Assembly: GCA_017577565.1 (NCBI GenBank) | Contig: PKRH01000102.1 | Coordinates: forward strand, 1 to 13,124 | Reading direction: 5' to 3' | Length of the DNA stretch: 13,124 bases | DNA from: Thermoanaerobacterales bacterium | GTDB taxonomy: Bacteria > Actinomycetota > Acidimicrobiia > Acidimicrobiales > JACDCH01 | Shown: piece after piece, positions 6,679 through 13,009 of the stretch | Numbering within the stretch: position 1 is the first letter of the stretch | Layout of the letters: each line of letters starts with the position of its first letter | Notes under the pieces: model-generated | What the model saw: the letters and a program-made list of their open reading frames with translations, nothing else | Told to the model about the DNA's origin: nothing | Database searches by the model: none | Program-made: the position numbers and the translations under genes

Positions 6679-7761
6679 ATGGCCGTGATCTTCGTCACCC
6701 ACCCGGACTTCGCCGACCACGACACCGGCGTCGGGCACCCCGAGCGCCCGGAGCGGCTCACCGCGGTGGCCGAGGGCGTGCGCCGCTCGGGGCTGGGCAG
6801 CGACCTGCGACCGGTGGCGCCCGAACCGGCGACGACGGCCGACCTCGAGCGGGTGCACGACCCGGGCTACGTCGGCGCCCTCGAGCGCTTCTGCCGGACG
6901 GGCGGCGGCCACCTCGACGCCGACACGCCGTGCCGGCCGCGGTCGTGGGACGCCGCGCTGCTGGCCGCGGGGGCGGGGCTCACGGCGGTGCGACGCCTCG
7001 AGGCCGGCGAGGGCGACGCGGCCTTCTGCGCCGTCCGCCCGCCGGGCCACCACGCCCGACCGGCCCAGGCGATGGGCTTCTGCCTGCTCAACAACGTGGC
7101 GATCACGGCCGCCGCGCTGGCGGAGCGCGGCGAGCGGGTCGTCGTCGTCGACTACGACGCCCACCACGGCAACGGCACCCAGGACGCCTTCTACGACGAC
7201 CCCCGGGTGACCTACGTGTCGCTGCACCAGTCGCCGCTCTACCCGGGCACGGGCGCGCTGCTCGAGACCGGGCAGGGCGCGGGTCTCGGCCACAACGTCA
7301 ACGTGCCGGTGCCGCCGGGCACGACCGGCGACGTCTACCGGGCGGCCGTCGACGAGGTGGTGGCCCCGCTGGTGGCGGAGGTGGGCGCCACCTGGATGCT
7401 GGTGTCGGCCGGGTTCGACGGCCACCGCGCCGACCCGCTGACCGACCTGGGCCTGAGCGCGGGGGACTTCGCCGACCTGACGGCCGAGCTGGTGGCGCTC
7501 GTGCCGCCGGGCCGGCGGCTCGTGTTCCTCGAGGGCGGCTACGACCTCGAGGCCCTGCGGGACTCGACCGCGGCGGCGCTCGCCGCGCTCGCCGGCGAGC
7601 GGCTGCACACCGAGGCGCCGACGGGCGGCGGTCCGGGGCGCGACGTCGTCACCGCGGCGCAGATGGTCCACCGGCGGGCGGTGCAGGAGGGGGCGTCGCA
7701 GCCCGGCGGCCCGCCGACGATCGCCCCCCGGTGGGGCCTGCAGGACGGCGACCCCCTCTGA
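6679..7761 (+). CDS. Class II histone deacetylase-like (AcuC/acetylpolyamine amidohydrolase family) enzyme
   Basis: A zinc-dependent deacetylase of the arginase/deacetylase fold, 360 residues, the usual length. It would hydrolyse N-acetyl groups from acetyl-lysine or acetylpolyamine-type substrates; which one cannot be told. Visible signatures: HPERPERL (20-27), RPPGHHA (120-126, with the His124-His125 charge-relay pair), GFCLLNNVAI (133-142), DYDAHHGNGTQ (158-168, zinc ligands Asp160 and His162), SAGFDGHRADPL (243-254, zinc ligand Asp247) and EGGYDL (285-290, catalytic Tyr288). All catalytic and metal-binding positions are intact. The tail after about residue 312 is low complexity. The gene is divergent from the GNAT gene across 87 bp, suggesting possible joint regulation of an acetylation and a deacetylation activity. 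GC-rich hairpins follow it. Confidence 0.94.
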   Translation: MAVIFVTHPDFADHDTGVGHPERPERLTAVAEGVRRSGLGSDLRPVAPEPATTADLERVHDPGYVGALERFCRTGGGHLDADTPCRPRSWDAALLAAGAGLTAVRRLEAGEGDAAFCAVRPPGHHARPAQAMGFCLLNNVAITAAALAERGERVVVVDYDAHHGNGTQDAFYDDPRVTYVSLHQSPLYPGTGALLETGQGAGLGHNVNVPVPPGTTGDVYRAAVDEVVAPLVAEVGATWMLVSAGFDGHRADPLTDLGLSAGDFADLTAELVALVPPGRRLVFLEGGYDLEALRDSTAAALAALAGERLHTEAPTGGGPGRDVVTAAQMVHRRAVQEGASQPGGPPTIAPRWGLQDGDPL

Positions 7762-7809
7762 GGCCCGGTCCCGTGCCGGGCCCGCCGGCGCGGGTGGCGG
7801 GCCGGCGGG
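7762..7809 (+). terminator. Tandem GC-rich hairpins after the deacetylase-like gene
   Basis: Right after the TGA, ggcccgg (7762-7768) pairs with ccgggcc (7776-7782). Next, cccgccgg (7781-7788) pairs with ccggcggg (7802-7809). The two stems overlap by two bases. There is no T tract, so they are possible GC-only terminators between this gene and cca. Confidence 0.4.
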
Positions 7810-7847
7810 GCCGCGACCCGGACTGCTCGATCCCGGCGGTGCGTCAC

Positions 7848-7853
7848 TACGCT
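7848..7853 (+). promoter_or_regulatory. Putative -10 box (TACGCT) of cca
   Basis: TACGCT is followed after 8 nt by the GTG start at 7862, with no Shine-Dalgarno in between. This predicts a leaderless cca transcript starting at or next to the GTG. Confidence 0.5.
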
Positions 7854-7861
7854 GCGACCGC

Positions 7862-9385
7862 GTGATCCCCGAGCGGTTGAAGCCGATCCTGGACGACGTC
7901 CGGCCGCTCGCCGAACGGTTCGAGGCGGCGGGCCACGCCGTCTACCTGGTCGGCGGCATCGTCCGGGACCTCGTCCTGGGTCGGGCGACGCACGGGGCCG
8001 ACCTCGACCTGACCACCGACGCGCGCCCCGAGGAGACCCGGGCCGTGCTCCAGGGCTGGGCCGACGCCGTCTGGGACCAGGGGGCCGCGTTCGGGACGAT
8101 CGGGGCCCGCAAGGGGGGCACGGTCTTCGAGATCACGACCCACCGGGCCGAGGCCTACCGGGAGGACTCGCGCAAGCCGCACGTCGTCTACTCCGACGAC
8201 GTCACCGACGACCTGTCCCGGCGGGACTTCACGGTCAACGCCATGGCCCTGCGGGTGCCCGACCTCGAGCTCATCGACCCGTACGGCGGTGTCGACGACC
8301 TGGCGGCCGGCGTGCTGCGCACACCGCTCGCACCGGAGGTGTCGTTCTCCGACGACCCGTTGCGGATGCTCCGCGCCGCCCGCTTCATCGCCGGCTACGG
8401 GCTGCGGCCCGACCCGGCGGTGGTCGAGGCCGTGCGGGCGATGCGGGGCCGCATGGAGATCGTCTCGGCCGAGCGGATCCGCGACGAGCTGTCGAAGCTG
8501 CTCCTCGTCGAGGACCCGAGCCCGGGTCTGTGGTTCCTCGTCGACACCCGCCTGTCCGACGAGTTCCTGCCGGAGCTGCGGGCGCTGCGCCTCGAGCAGG
8601 ACCCGATCCACCGCCACAAGGACGTCCTGGCGCACACGATCGCCGTCGTCGCCAAGACCTCGCCCCGCCTGAAGCTGCGGCTGGCCGCGCTGCTCCACGA
8701 CATCGGCAAGCCGAAGACCCGGTCGATCGGGCCGAAGGGCGTGACCTTCCACCACCACGAGGTGGTCGGCGCCCGCATGGCCCGGGACCGCCTGCGGGCG
8801 CTCCGCTACCCCAACGACGTCGTCGACGACGTCCAGCGGCTGGTCTTCCTGCACCTGCGCTTCCACGGCTACCGCGACGACGTGTGGACCGACTCGGCGG
8901 TCCGCCGCTACGCCCGCGACGCCGGCCACCTGCTCGACGACCTGAACGAGCTCGTCCGCTGCGACTGCACGACCCGCAACGAGCGGAAGGCCCGCATGCT
9001 GGCCAAGCGCATGGACGCGCTCGAGGCCCGCATCGCCGAGCTGCGGGAGCGCGAGGCGCTCGAGGCCATCCGCCCCGACATCGACGGCCACCGGGTGATG
9101 GAGCTGCTGGGGGTCGGGCCCGGCCCCCACGTCGGCGAGGCGCTGTCGATGCTGCTCGAGGCGCGCCTGGACGAGGGGCCGCTGGGCCGGGAGGAGGCGG
9201 AGCGCCGCGTCCTCGCCTGGTGGGCCGAGCGGAACCGGCAGCGGGACGCCGAGGAGGGCGGCGGCGCGCCCGGGGGCGAGGGCGGGGAGGCCGGGCGTGC
9301 GCCCGCCGGCCGGTCGTCGGGCCGGCCCCCGGCCGACCGGGCCGCCGGCGCCAGCGACACCGCCGGCGGCGCCGGCCGGGGGTGA
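7862..9385 (+). CDS. cca: CCA tRNA nucleotidyltransferase with HD domain
   Basis: Adds or repairs the 3' CCA end of tRNAs using CTP and ATP; 507 residues, class II family. The nucleotidyltransferase head has YLVGGIVRDLVLGR (28-41) and GADLDLTTDA (45-54), with catalytic Asp47 and Asp49. RRDFTVNAMAL (120-130) and SDDPLRMLRAARF (163-175) are the conserved motifs C and D region, with nucleotide-selecting residues in the following neck. An HD phosphohydrolase-like domain follows, with HKD (252-254) and LLHDIGKPKT (277-286). The last 43 or so residues (465-507) are Gly/Ala/Pro/Arg-rich, unlikely to fold, and beyond the usual family end. The GTG at 7862 is chosen because the domain begins directly after it and TACGCT lies 8 nt upstream. 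Position next to the DUF6049-sigM region matches mycobacterial pcnA (Rv3907c). Confidence 0.97.
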   Translation: MIPERLKPILDDVRPLAERFEAAGHAVYLVGGIVRDLVLGRATHGADLDLTTDARPEETRAVLQGWADAVWDQGAAFGTIGARKGGTVFEITTHRAEAYREDSRKPHVVYSDDVTDDLSRRDFTVNAMALRVPDLELIDPYGGVDDLAAGVLRTPLAPEVSFSDDPLRMLRAARFIAGYGLRPDPAVVEAVRAMRGRMEIVSAERIRDELSKLLLVEDPSPGLWFLVDTRLSDEFLPELRALRLEQDPIHRHKDVLAHTIAVVAKTSPRLKLRLAALLHDIGKPKTRSIGPKGVTFHHHEVVGARMARDRLRALRYPNDVVDDVQRLVFLHLRFHGYRDDVWTDSAVRRYARDAGHLLDDLNELVRCDCTTRNERKARMLAKRMDALEARIAELREREALEAIRPDIDGHRVMELLGVGPGPHVGEALSMLLEARLDEGPLGREEAERRVLAWWAERNRQRDAEEGGGAPGGEGGEAGRAPAGRSSGRPPADRAAGASDTAGGAGRG

Positions 9386-9389
9386 GCGC

Positions 9390-9429
9390 GCCGGCCGCCC
9401 TCCCCTCGCACCGGGGGAGGGCAGCCGGC
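9390..9429 (+). terminator. Long hairpin after cca
   Basis: gccctcccc (9397-9405) pairs perfectly with ggggagggc (9414-9422), loop 9406-9413. Outside a single C/A mismatch, gccggc (9390-9395) pairs with gccggc (9424-9429), giving about 15 bp. It starts 5 nt after the cca stop. There is no T tract, but its length and place make it the likely cca terminator. Confidence 0.6.
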
Positions 9430-9664
9430 CGGTCCGCACCCGGGCGTGCTGGGGATGCCACCCGGGGGACCACCCCGGTCACCGGGAGGATTGGTGCCGG
9501 GGCACGAGCCGCTGCCTCATCGGACGTGTGGTGAGTGGCGTCCGAGGCCGTGTGGCAGCGCTGCTCACGGCTGGGAGGACGGCGCAGCGGCCGGAACGTG
9601 ACGCGATCCCGCGGGATTTTTCGTGCGGGACCTCCGATGCCCGCCCCCGGCGGCCGGTCGGCGG
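9430..9664 (+). other. Non-coding gap with a structured stretch, possible small RNA or 3' region
   Basis: About 235 bp between the cca terminator and the convergent methyltransferase stop, with no convincing gene. On the plus strand tcggacg (9520-9526) pairs with cgtccga (9539-9545), and gccgtg (9547-9552) pairs with cacggc (9566-9571) around the palindrome gcagcgctgc (9555-9564). A palindrome with a T5 tail follows at 9606-9621. I compared it by eye with common riboswitch, SRP RNA and RNase P RNA signatures and did not recognise any. It may be an unassigned small RNA or simply read-through 3' sequence. Confidence 0.3.
9606..9621 (+). terminator. Palindrome atcccgcgggat with T5 tail
   Basis: A 12-bp perfect palindrome (9606-9617) runs directly into TTTTT (9617-9621), the only terminator-like T tract in the window. 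As a hairpin its loop is small (2-4 nt), so efficiency is uncertain. An alternative pairing, tcccgc (9607-9612) with gcggga (9625-9630), would disrupt it. It would stop plus-strand transcripts. Confidence 0.45.
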
Positions 9665-10381
9665 TCAGACGCCCAGCTTGCGGGCCCGGACGATCAGCGT
9701 CGGCGGCAGCCAGCGCATCGCCTCCGACCAGGCGTCGCCGGCCGCGCTCCGCTCGGCCTGGGGCTCGAGCAGCGCGTCGACGCCGAACCCGGCCCGCCCG
9801 AGGCTGGCGAACAGCGACGAGAGGGTGATCACCCGGTCGGGCCGGTCGCGGACCGGGTCGTGCGACCAGGGCACGGGCTCGGGATCCCACCACGGGCGGC
9901 GGACCACGGGCTCGGGGTCGGTCGGGTCGACGAGGAGGAAGGCCGGGTGGGGGAGCGAGAACACGAACGGCCGCTCGCTGCGCAGCACCCGGTGCACCTG
10001 CCGGAAGACGCGGTCGAGGTCGTCGACCGTGGCCAGCGCGTAGGTGCTCAGCGCGGCGTCGATGGTGTCGGCCCGGACGAAGGCGAGGTCCGCGAGCGAC
10101 CCGTGGTGGGTCTCGACCTTGACCCCCGCCTTGGCGGCGCGCTCCCGGGCGTCGTCGAGGTTGGCCTCGACGTCGTCGACGGCGATCACCCGGGCCCCCG
10201 CCGTCGCCATGGCCACCGTGTTGACGCCGGCGCCGCAGCCCAGCTCGAGCACCCGCCGCCCGGCGACGTGCCCCAGCAGCCGGAGCTCGTCCTCGGTGGG
10301 GATGCCGGGGCCGTAGTGCACGGCCGGGGGCTGCAGCTGGGCGCCCGCGGGGCCGCCGAGGGAGAACCGCGTCCAAGCCAT
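9665..10381 (-). CDS. SAM-dependent class I methyltransferase
   Basis: A 238-residue methyltransferase of the UbiE/Methyltransf_11/25 type. Motif I is RVLELGCGAGVNTVAMAT (43-60), followed by VIAVDDVEANL (65-75), where the acidic residue that binds the ribose of S-adenosylmethionine is expected. Further on come DTIDAALSTYALATVDDL and a hydrophobic VLRSERPFVFSLPHP segment, the usual post-I and motif III regions. A C-terminal section around RRPWWDPEPVPW may form the substrate lid. The substrate is not identifiable. The ATG at 10381 is preferred; a GTG at 10402 would add seven residues that overlap the palindrome tgacgcgtca. The gene converges with cca and lies downstream of the ino1 terminator hairpin, so it is probably a single-gene unit. 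Confidence 0.92.
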   Translation of the reverse strand: MAWTRFSLGGPAGAQLQPPAVHYGPGIPTEDELRLLGHVAGRRVLELGCGAGVNTVAMATAGARVIAVDDVEANLDDARERAAKAGVKVETHHGSLADLAFVRADTIDAALSTYALATVDDLDRVFRQVHRVLRSERPFVFSLPHPAFLLVDPTDPEPVVRRPWWDPEPVPWSHDPVRDRPDRVITLSSLFASLGRAGFGVDALLEPQAERSAAGDAWSEAMRWLPPTLIVRARKLGV

Positions 10382-10391
10382 GCGCCCAGTC

Positions 10392-10401
10392 TGACGCGTC
10401 A
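10392..10401. promoter_or_regulatory. Palindrome tgacgcgtca upstream of the methyltransferase
   Basis: A perfect 10-bp palindrome lies 10 nt before the ATG and overlaps a weak -10-like CAGACT (10388-10393). The half site TGACG also forms the inverted repeat before the kinase, there with a 3-nt spacer. It could be an operator at the transcription start. Confidence 0.3.
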
Positions 10402-10477
10402 CGGCGGCCGCTGCGTCGCACGAGGTGGTCTCGCTCGCGCGCTGAGCGCTTCCGCGGTCGGCCTGGTGTCCGGACGC

Positions 10478-10522
10478 GCCGCGACCCCGCGGCCGGCGGG
10501 GCCGGCGCCACGGGGTCGCGGC
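10478..10522 (-). terminator. 12-bp-stem hairpin downstream of ino1
   Basis: gccgcgaccccg (10478-10489) pairs perfectly with cggggtcgcggc (10511-10522), with a 21-nt loop that itself contains gccggc repeats. It lies 34 nt beyond the ino1 stop. There is no T tract. It is the likely end of the padR-ino1 transcript and insulates the methyltransferase gene. Confidence 0.6.
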
Positions 10523-10555
10523 GGTCGCGGCGTCAGCGAGCGGTGACCGGCGGCG

Positions 10556-11626
10556 TCACTCGCCGGCGATGAACCGCTCGAGCGCGTCCCGGGCCACGTC
10601 GTCGTGGACCTGGGTGGGCGGCGACTTCATGAAGTACTGGCAGGCCGGCATGACGGGCCCGCCGAGGCCGCGGTCCTGCGCCAGCTTGGCGCAGCGGACG
10701 GCGTCGATGATGACGCCGGCCGAGTTCGGCGAGTCGTGGACCTCGAGCTTCAGCTCGACCGTCAGCGGCACGTCGCCGAAGTTGCGGCCCTCGAGCCGGA
10801 TGAACGCCCACTTCCGGTCCTCGAGCCACGGCACGTGGTCCGAGGGGCCGATGTGGACGGCGTGGTCGCTGATCCCGGCCTCGATCTGGCTGGTGACCGA
10901 CTGGGTCTTCGAGATCTTCTTGGACTTCAGCCGGGACCGCTCCAGCATGTTCATGAAGTCCATGTTCCCGCCGAAGTTCAGCTGGTAGGTGCGGTCGATC
11001 GTCGTGCCGCGGTCCTCGAACAGGCGGGCCAGCGTGCGGTGCACGATGGTGGCGCCGACCTGCGACTTGATGTCGTCGCCGATGATCGGCACGCCCGCCT
11101 CGGTGAACTTGGCGGCCCACTCGGGGTCGGAGGCGATGAACACGGGGATGGCGTTGACGAAGGCCACGCCCGCGTCGAGGCAGGCCTGGGCGTAGTACCG
11201 CTGCGCCTCCTCCGAGCCGACCGGGAGGTACGAGACGAGCACGTCGGCCTCCGTCTCACGCAGCACGGCGGCGACGTCGACCGGCTCGGCCGGGGACTCG
11301 TCGCGCTCGCGGCGGTAGTACTCGCCGAAGCCGTCGAACGTCGGGCCCCGGAGCACGGTCACGCCGAGGTCGGGCACGTCCGAGAAGCGGATGGTGTTGT
11401 TGGGCGCGGCGAAGATCGCCTTGGCCACGTCGACGCCCACCTTGTCGGCGTCGACGTCGAAGGCGGCCACGACCTCGATGTCGCGGATGTGGTAGCCGCC
11501 GAGGTCGACGTGCATGAGGCCGGGCACCGAATCGGCGGGATCGGCGTCCCGGTAGTAGTGGATGCCCTGGACGAGTGAGCTGGCGCAGTTGCCCACGCCG
11601 GCGATGGCGAGTCGGATCTTGCTCAT
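10556..11626 (-). CDS. ino1: Inositol-3-phosphate (myo-inositol-1-phosphate) synthase
   Basis: Converts glucose 6-phosphate to 1-L-myo-inositol 1-phosphate with NAD; in actinobacteria this feeds phosphatidylinositol and mycothiol. It has 356 residues, the length of the compact actinobacterial/archaeal enzyme. The Rossmann loop is LAIAGVGNCASSLVQG (6-21). Conserved catalytic segments are VNAIPVFIASDP (157-168), IIGDDIKSQVGATIVHR (181-197, with Lys187), LNFGGNMDFMNML (216-228), SRLKSKKISKTQSV (231-244, Lys-rich active site) and KLEVHDSPNSAGVIIDA (293-309). The ATG at 11626 overlaps the padR stop (ATGA) and has an ideal GGAGGTGA Shine-Dalgarno, so it is translated by coupling from padR. Order ino1-padR-DUF5318 matches Rv0046c-Rv0047c-Rv0049 of M. 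tuberculosis. Regulation by the PadR protein is likely. Confidence 0.98.
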   Translation of the reverse strand: MSKIRLAIAGVGNCASSLVQGIHYYRDADPADSVPGLMHVDLGGYHIRDIEVVAAFDVDADKVGVDVAKAIFAAPNNTIRFSDVPDLGVTVLRGPTFDGFGEYYRRERDESPAEPVDVAAVLRETEADVLVSYLPVGSEEAQRYYAQACLDAGVAFVNAIPVFIASDPEWAAKFTEAGVPIIGDDIKSQVGATIVHRTLARLFEDRGTTIDRTYQLNFGGNMDFMNMLERSRLKSKKISKTQSVTSQIEAGISDHAVHIGPSDHVPWLEDRKWAFIRLEGRNFGDVPLTVELKLEVHDSPNSAGVIIDAVRCAKLAQDRGLGGPVMPACQYFMKSPPTQVHDDVARDALERFIAGE

Positions 11627-12309
11627 GTCACCTCCGGTTCGTGTCGACCGTTCGGGTCGGCGGATCGGTGTCGATGGGTGGTGGAGGACCGGGCGGACGG
11701 CTCGTCGTCCTCACGCCGTGAGGCGGCCGCCCGCTCGTTCTCGATGAGGCGGTCGAGCCAGGCGATGTCGGCCTCGAGGGCTGCGGTGTCGCGCTCCAGC
11801 AGCCACCGCAGGTAGGTGTTGACGCCCCGGTCGCCCGGGGTGCGCTGGCGCTCCTCGATGCGGCGGACGAGCTCGGCGCGGCGGCGTCGGAACAGCGCCA
11901 GGCGCTCCTCGGGCGGCAGGAGGTGGCAGAACGCGACCCGCACCGGGAACTCGCGGTCGTCGGAGACGTCGGGGTCGGTGAGCAGCTCGATCAGCCGCTG
12001 TCGCCCCGCGTCGGTGATGCCGTAGACCTTCTTGCCCCGGGCGCCCCGCCCGCCCGCAGCGGCACGCCGCTGGGCCCGGAAGGCGGCCAGCTCGCCCACG
12101 AGCGAGCCGCTCATCGGTGCGGTGGGCGTGCGGGCCTCGCTGGTGACGGCCTTGACGAAGCCCGCCCGCTCCAGCCGCCCGAGGGCGGGGTAGAGCGAGC
12201 CGAACGAGATGGCGAGGCGCAGGCCGCGCAGGTCGCCGAGGCGCTTGCGCAGCTCGTAGCCGTGGAGGTCGTTCTCCGCGAGGAGACCGAGGACGGCGAG
12301 GTCGATCAT
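11623..12309 (-). CDS. PadR family transcriptional regulator
   Basis: A 228-residue PadR-type winged-helix repressor. The N-terminal DNA-binding domain starts MIDLAVLGLLAENDLHGYEL and continues with ISFGSLYPALGRLERAGFV (34-52), the recognition helix region; the wing resumes at KKVYGITDAGRQRL (93-106). Between the two wing strands lies an insertion of about 35 residues (57-92), rich in Ala, Arg and Gly and longer than in minimal PadR proteins. A C-terminal helical dimerisation domain covers about 120-195, and a polar, His/Arg-rich tail follows. The gene is cotranscribed with ino1 (ATGA overlap), and an AT-rich repeat array lies just upstream, so autoregulation plus control of ino1 is likely. 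It corresponds in position to Rv0047c. The ATG at 12309 is the domain start; no clear Shine-Dalgarno precedes it. Confidence 0.95.
   Translation of the reverse strand: MIDLAVLGLLAENDLHGYELRKRLGDLRGLRLAISFGSLYPALGRLERAGFVKAVTSEARTPTAPMSGSLVGELAAFRAQRRAAAGGRGARGKKVYGITDAGRQRLIELLTDPDVSDDREFPVRVAFCHLLPPEERLALFRRRRAELVRRIEERQRTPGDRGVNTYLRWLLERDTAALEADIAWLDRLIENERAAASRREDDEPSARSSTTHRHRSADPNGRHEPEVT
11628..11635 (-). promoter_or_regulatory. Strong Shine-Dalgarno (GGAGGTGA) of ino1
   Basis: The minus strand reads GGAGGTGACATG, so the consensus anti-16S sequence lies inside the last codons of padR and just before the ino1 ATG. It is the only consensus ribosome binding site seen in the window, and it supports the start and coupled translation. 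Confidence 0.8.
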
Positions 12310-12344
12310 CGCTGGCCGATCGCTGGGGGGAGCGGTGGTGCTCG

Positions 12345-12358
12345 GGTGTGTTCACACC
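12345..12358. promoter_or_regulatory. Inverted repeat ggtgtg-tt-cacacc in the padR leader
   Basis: A perfect 6+6 bp inverted repeat with a 2-nt spacer lies 36-49 bp upstream of the padR start, where transcription from the TATCCT box would begin. It may be an operator for a second regulator or a short leader hairpin. Confidence 0.4.
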
Positions 12359-12359
12359 G

Positions 12360-12365
12360 AGGATA
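12360..12365 (-). promoter_or_regulatory. Putative -10 box (TATCCT) of padR-ino1
   Basis: The minus strand reads TATCCT at 12365-12360, between the repeat array and the ggtgtg/cacacc inverted repeat. A TATGAT at 12378-12373, inside the array, is an alternative -10. Either one would be covered or flanked by a repressor bound at the array. No clear -35 is visible. Confidence 0.4.
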
Positions 12366-12375
12366 GCGACCGATC

Positions 12376-12407
12376 ATATCGACACCTCATATCGAATCGA
12401 TATATCG
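12376..12407. promoter_or_regulatory. Probable PadR operator: ATATCG repeated at 13-bp spacing
   Basis: ATATCG occurs at 12376, 12389 and 12402, exactly 13 bp apart. The middle copy is part of the perfect 15-bp inverted repeat atatcgaatcgatat (12389-12403). This AT-rich patch stands out in a GC-rich intergenic region directly upstream of padR and over its likely promoter. PadR dimers bind inverted repeats near their own promoter, so autoregulation is the simplest reading. The protein-site link is inference. Confidence 0.55.
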
Positions 12408-12540
12408 CCCAGCCGTGAGAGCGAGTGTGCCGCCGGGTCGGTGACCGGTCAAGCGGTCGGTGGTCACCGGCCCTCGACGGGCCCGCGGACCGTGGCGGGG
12501 GCACGGCGCGGGCAGGGCGGCACCCGGCCGGGCGCGCCGC

Positions 12541-12546
12541 TACCCT
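12541..12546 (+). promoter_or_regulatory. Putative -10 box (TACCCT) of the DUF5318 gene
   Basis: TACCCT is followed after 8 nt by the ATG at 12555, with no Shine-Dalgarno. It supports the 12555 start and a leaderless transcript. It is about 130 bp from the PadR-type repeats, so PadR probably does not block it directly. Confidence 0.48.
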
Positions 12547-12554
12547 CGCTCCCC

Positions 12555-12947
12555 ATGAGCTTCCGCCCGGAGGCGCTCGGTGCCGTGAACGGCAACGGCG
12601 GCGTCGTCGACTACCGGCTGACGCGCCAGGCGGTCGTGCGCGAGTACCGCAAGGGCCGCCTGTCGCGGGTCGACGTCTGCGACGCCCACCCCGAGCTGCG
12701 CCGGGCGGCCGAGGGGGTCGGCCGGGTCATCGACGAGACGTGCCCGATCTGCGAGGAGCAGCCGCTCGCCCTCGTCACCTACGCGTTCGGGCCCCGGCTC
12801 CCGGCCGGCGGGCGGTGCATCAGCTCGGCCCGGGAGATGGCCAAGCTCGCCCGCGGCCGCACGCAGGTGGCGTGCTACGTCGTCGAGGTGTGCACGGCCT
12901 GCTCGTGGAACCACCTGAACCGGGTGTTCCACGTCGGCGGCCGCTGA
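12555..12947 (+). CDS. DUF5318 family protein with zinc-ribbon cysteines
   Basis: A 130-residue soluble protein of unknown function. VDYRLTRQAVVREYRKGRLSRVDVCDAHPELRRAA (18-52) gives a basic helical N-terminal half. CPIC (63-66) and CTAC (113-116) form two CxxC pairs 46 residues apart, the pattern of a zinc ribbon; the chain ends NHLNRVFHVGGR. Position between padR-ino1 and the next plus-strand gene matches Rv0049 beside ponA1 in M. tuberculosis, where this family (DUF5318) occurs. The frame is open from 12348, but the ATG at 12555 is chosen because of the TACCCT box and because the upstream part would run through the regulatory repeats. It may be linked to cell-wall synthesis by its neighbour; the sequence gives no mechanism. 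Confidence 0.86.
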   Translation: MSFRPEALGAVNGNGGVVDYRLTRQAVVREYRKGRLSRVDVCDAHPELRRAAEGVGRVIDETCPICEEQPLALVTYAFGPRLPAGGRCISSAREMAKLARGRTQVACYVVEVCTACSWNHLNRVFHVGGR

Positions 12948-13009
12948 TCGCCGCGGCGTGCCACCGCACCCCGGTGGGCAGGCCGCGCGCGGCGCCGGGG
13001 GCGGGGGGG

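Noticed and set aside
6493..7671. A minus-strand 392-codon frame across the deacetylase gene
   Set aside because: Shadow of the deacetylase; only its last 33 codons (from 6591) are kept, as a possible GNAT leader ORF.
9430..9664. A known riboswitch, SRP RNA or RNase P RNA in the gap after cca
   Set aside because: None of the conserved core sequences I know for these RNAs are visible; only generic hairpins can be supported.
10382..10402. GTG start at 10402 for the methyltransferase
   Set aside because: It adds seven residues with no family support and overlaps a palindrome and -10-like box; ATG at 10381 is simpler, though the GTG is not excluded.
12348..12947. Longer DUF5318 protein starting at 12348
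   Set aside because: The extra 69 residues would be encoded by the PadR-type repeats and promoter region and show no family sequence; 12555 has a good promoter position.
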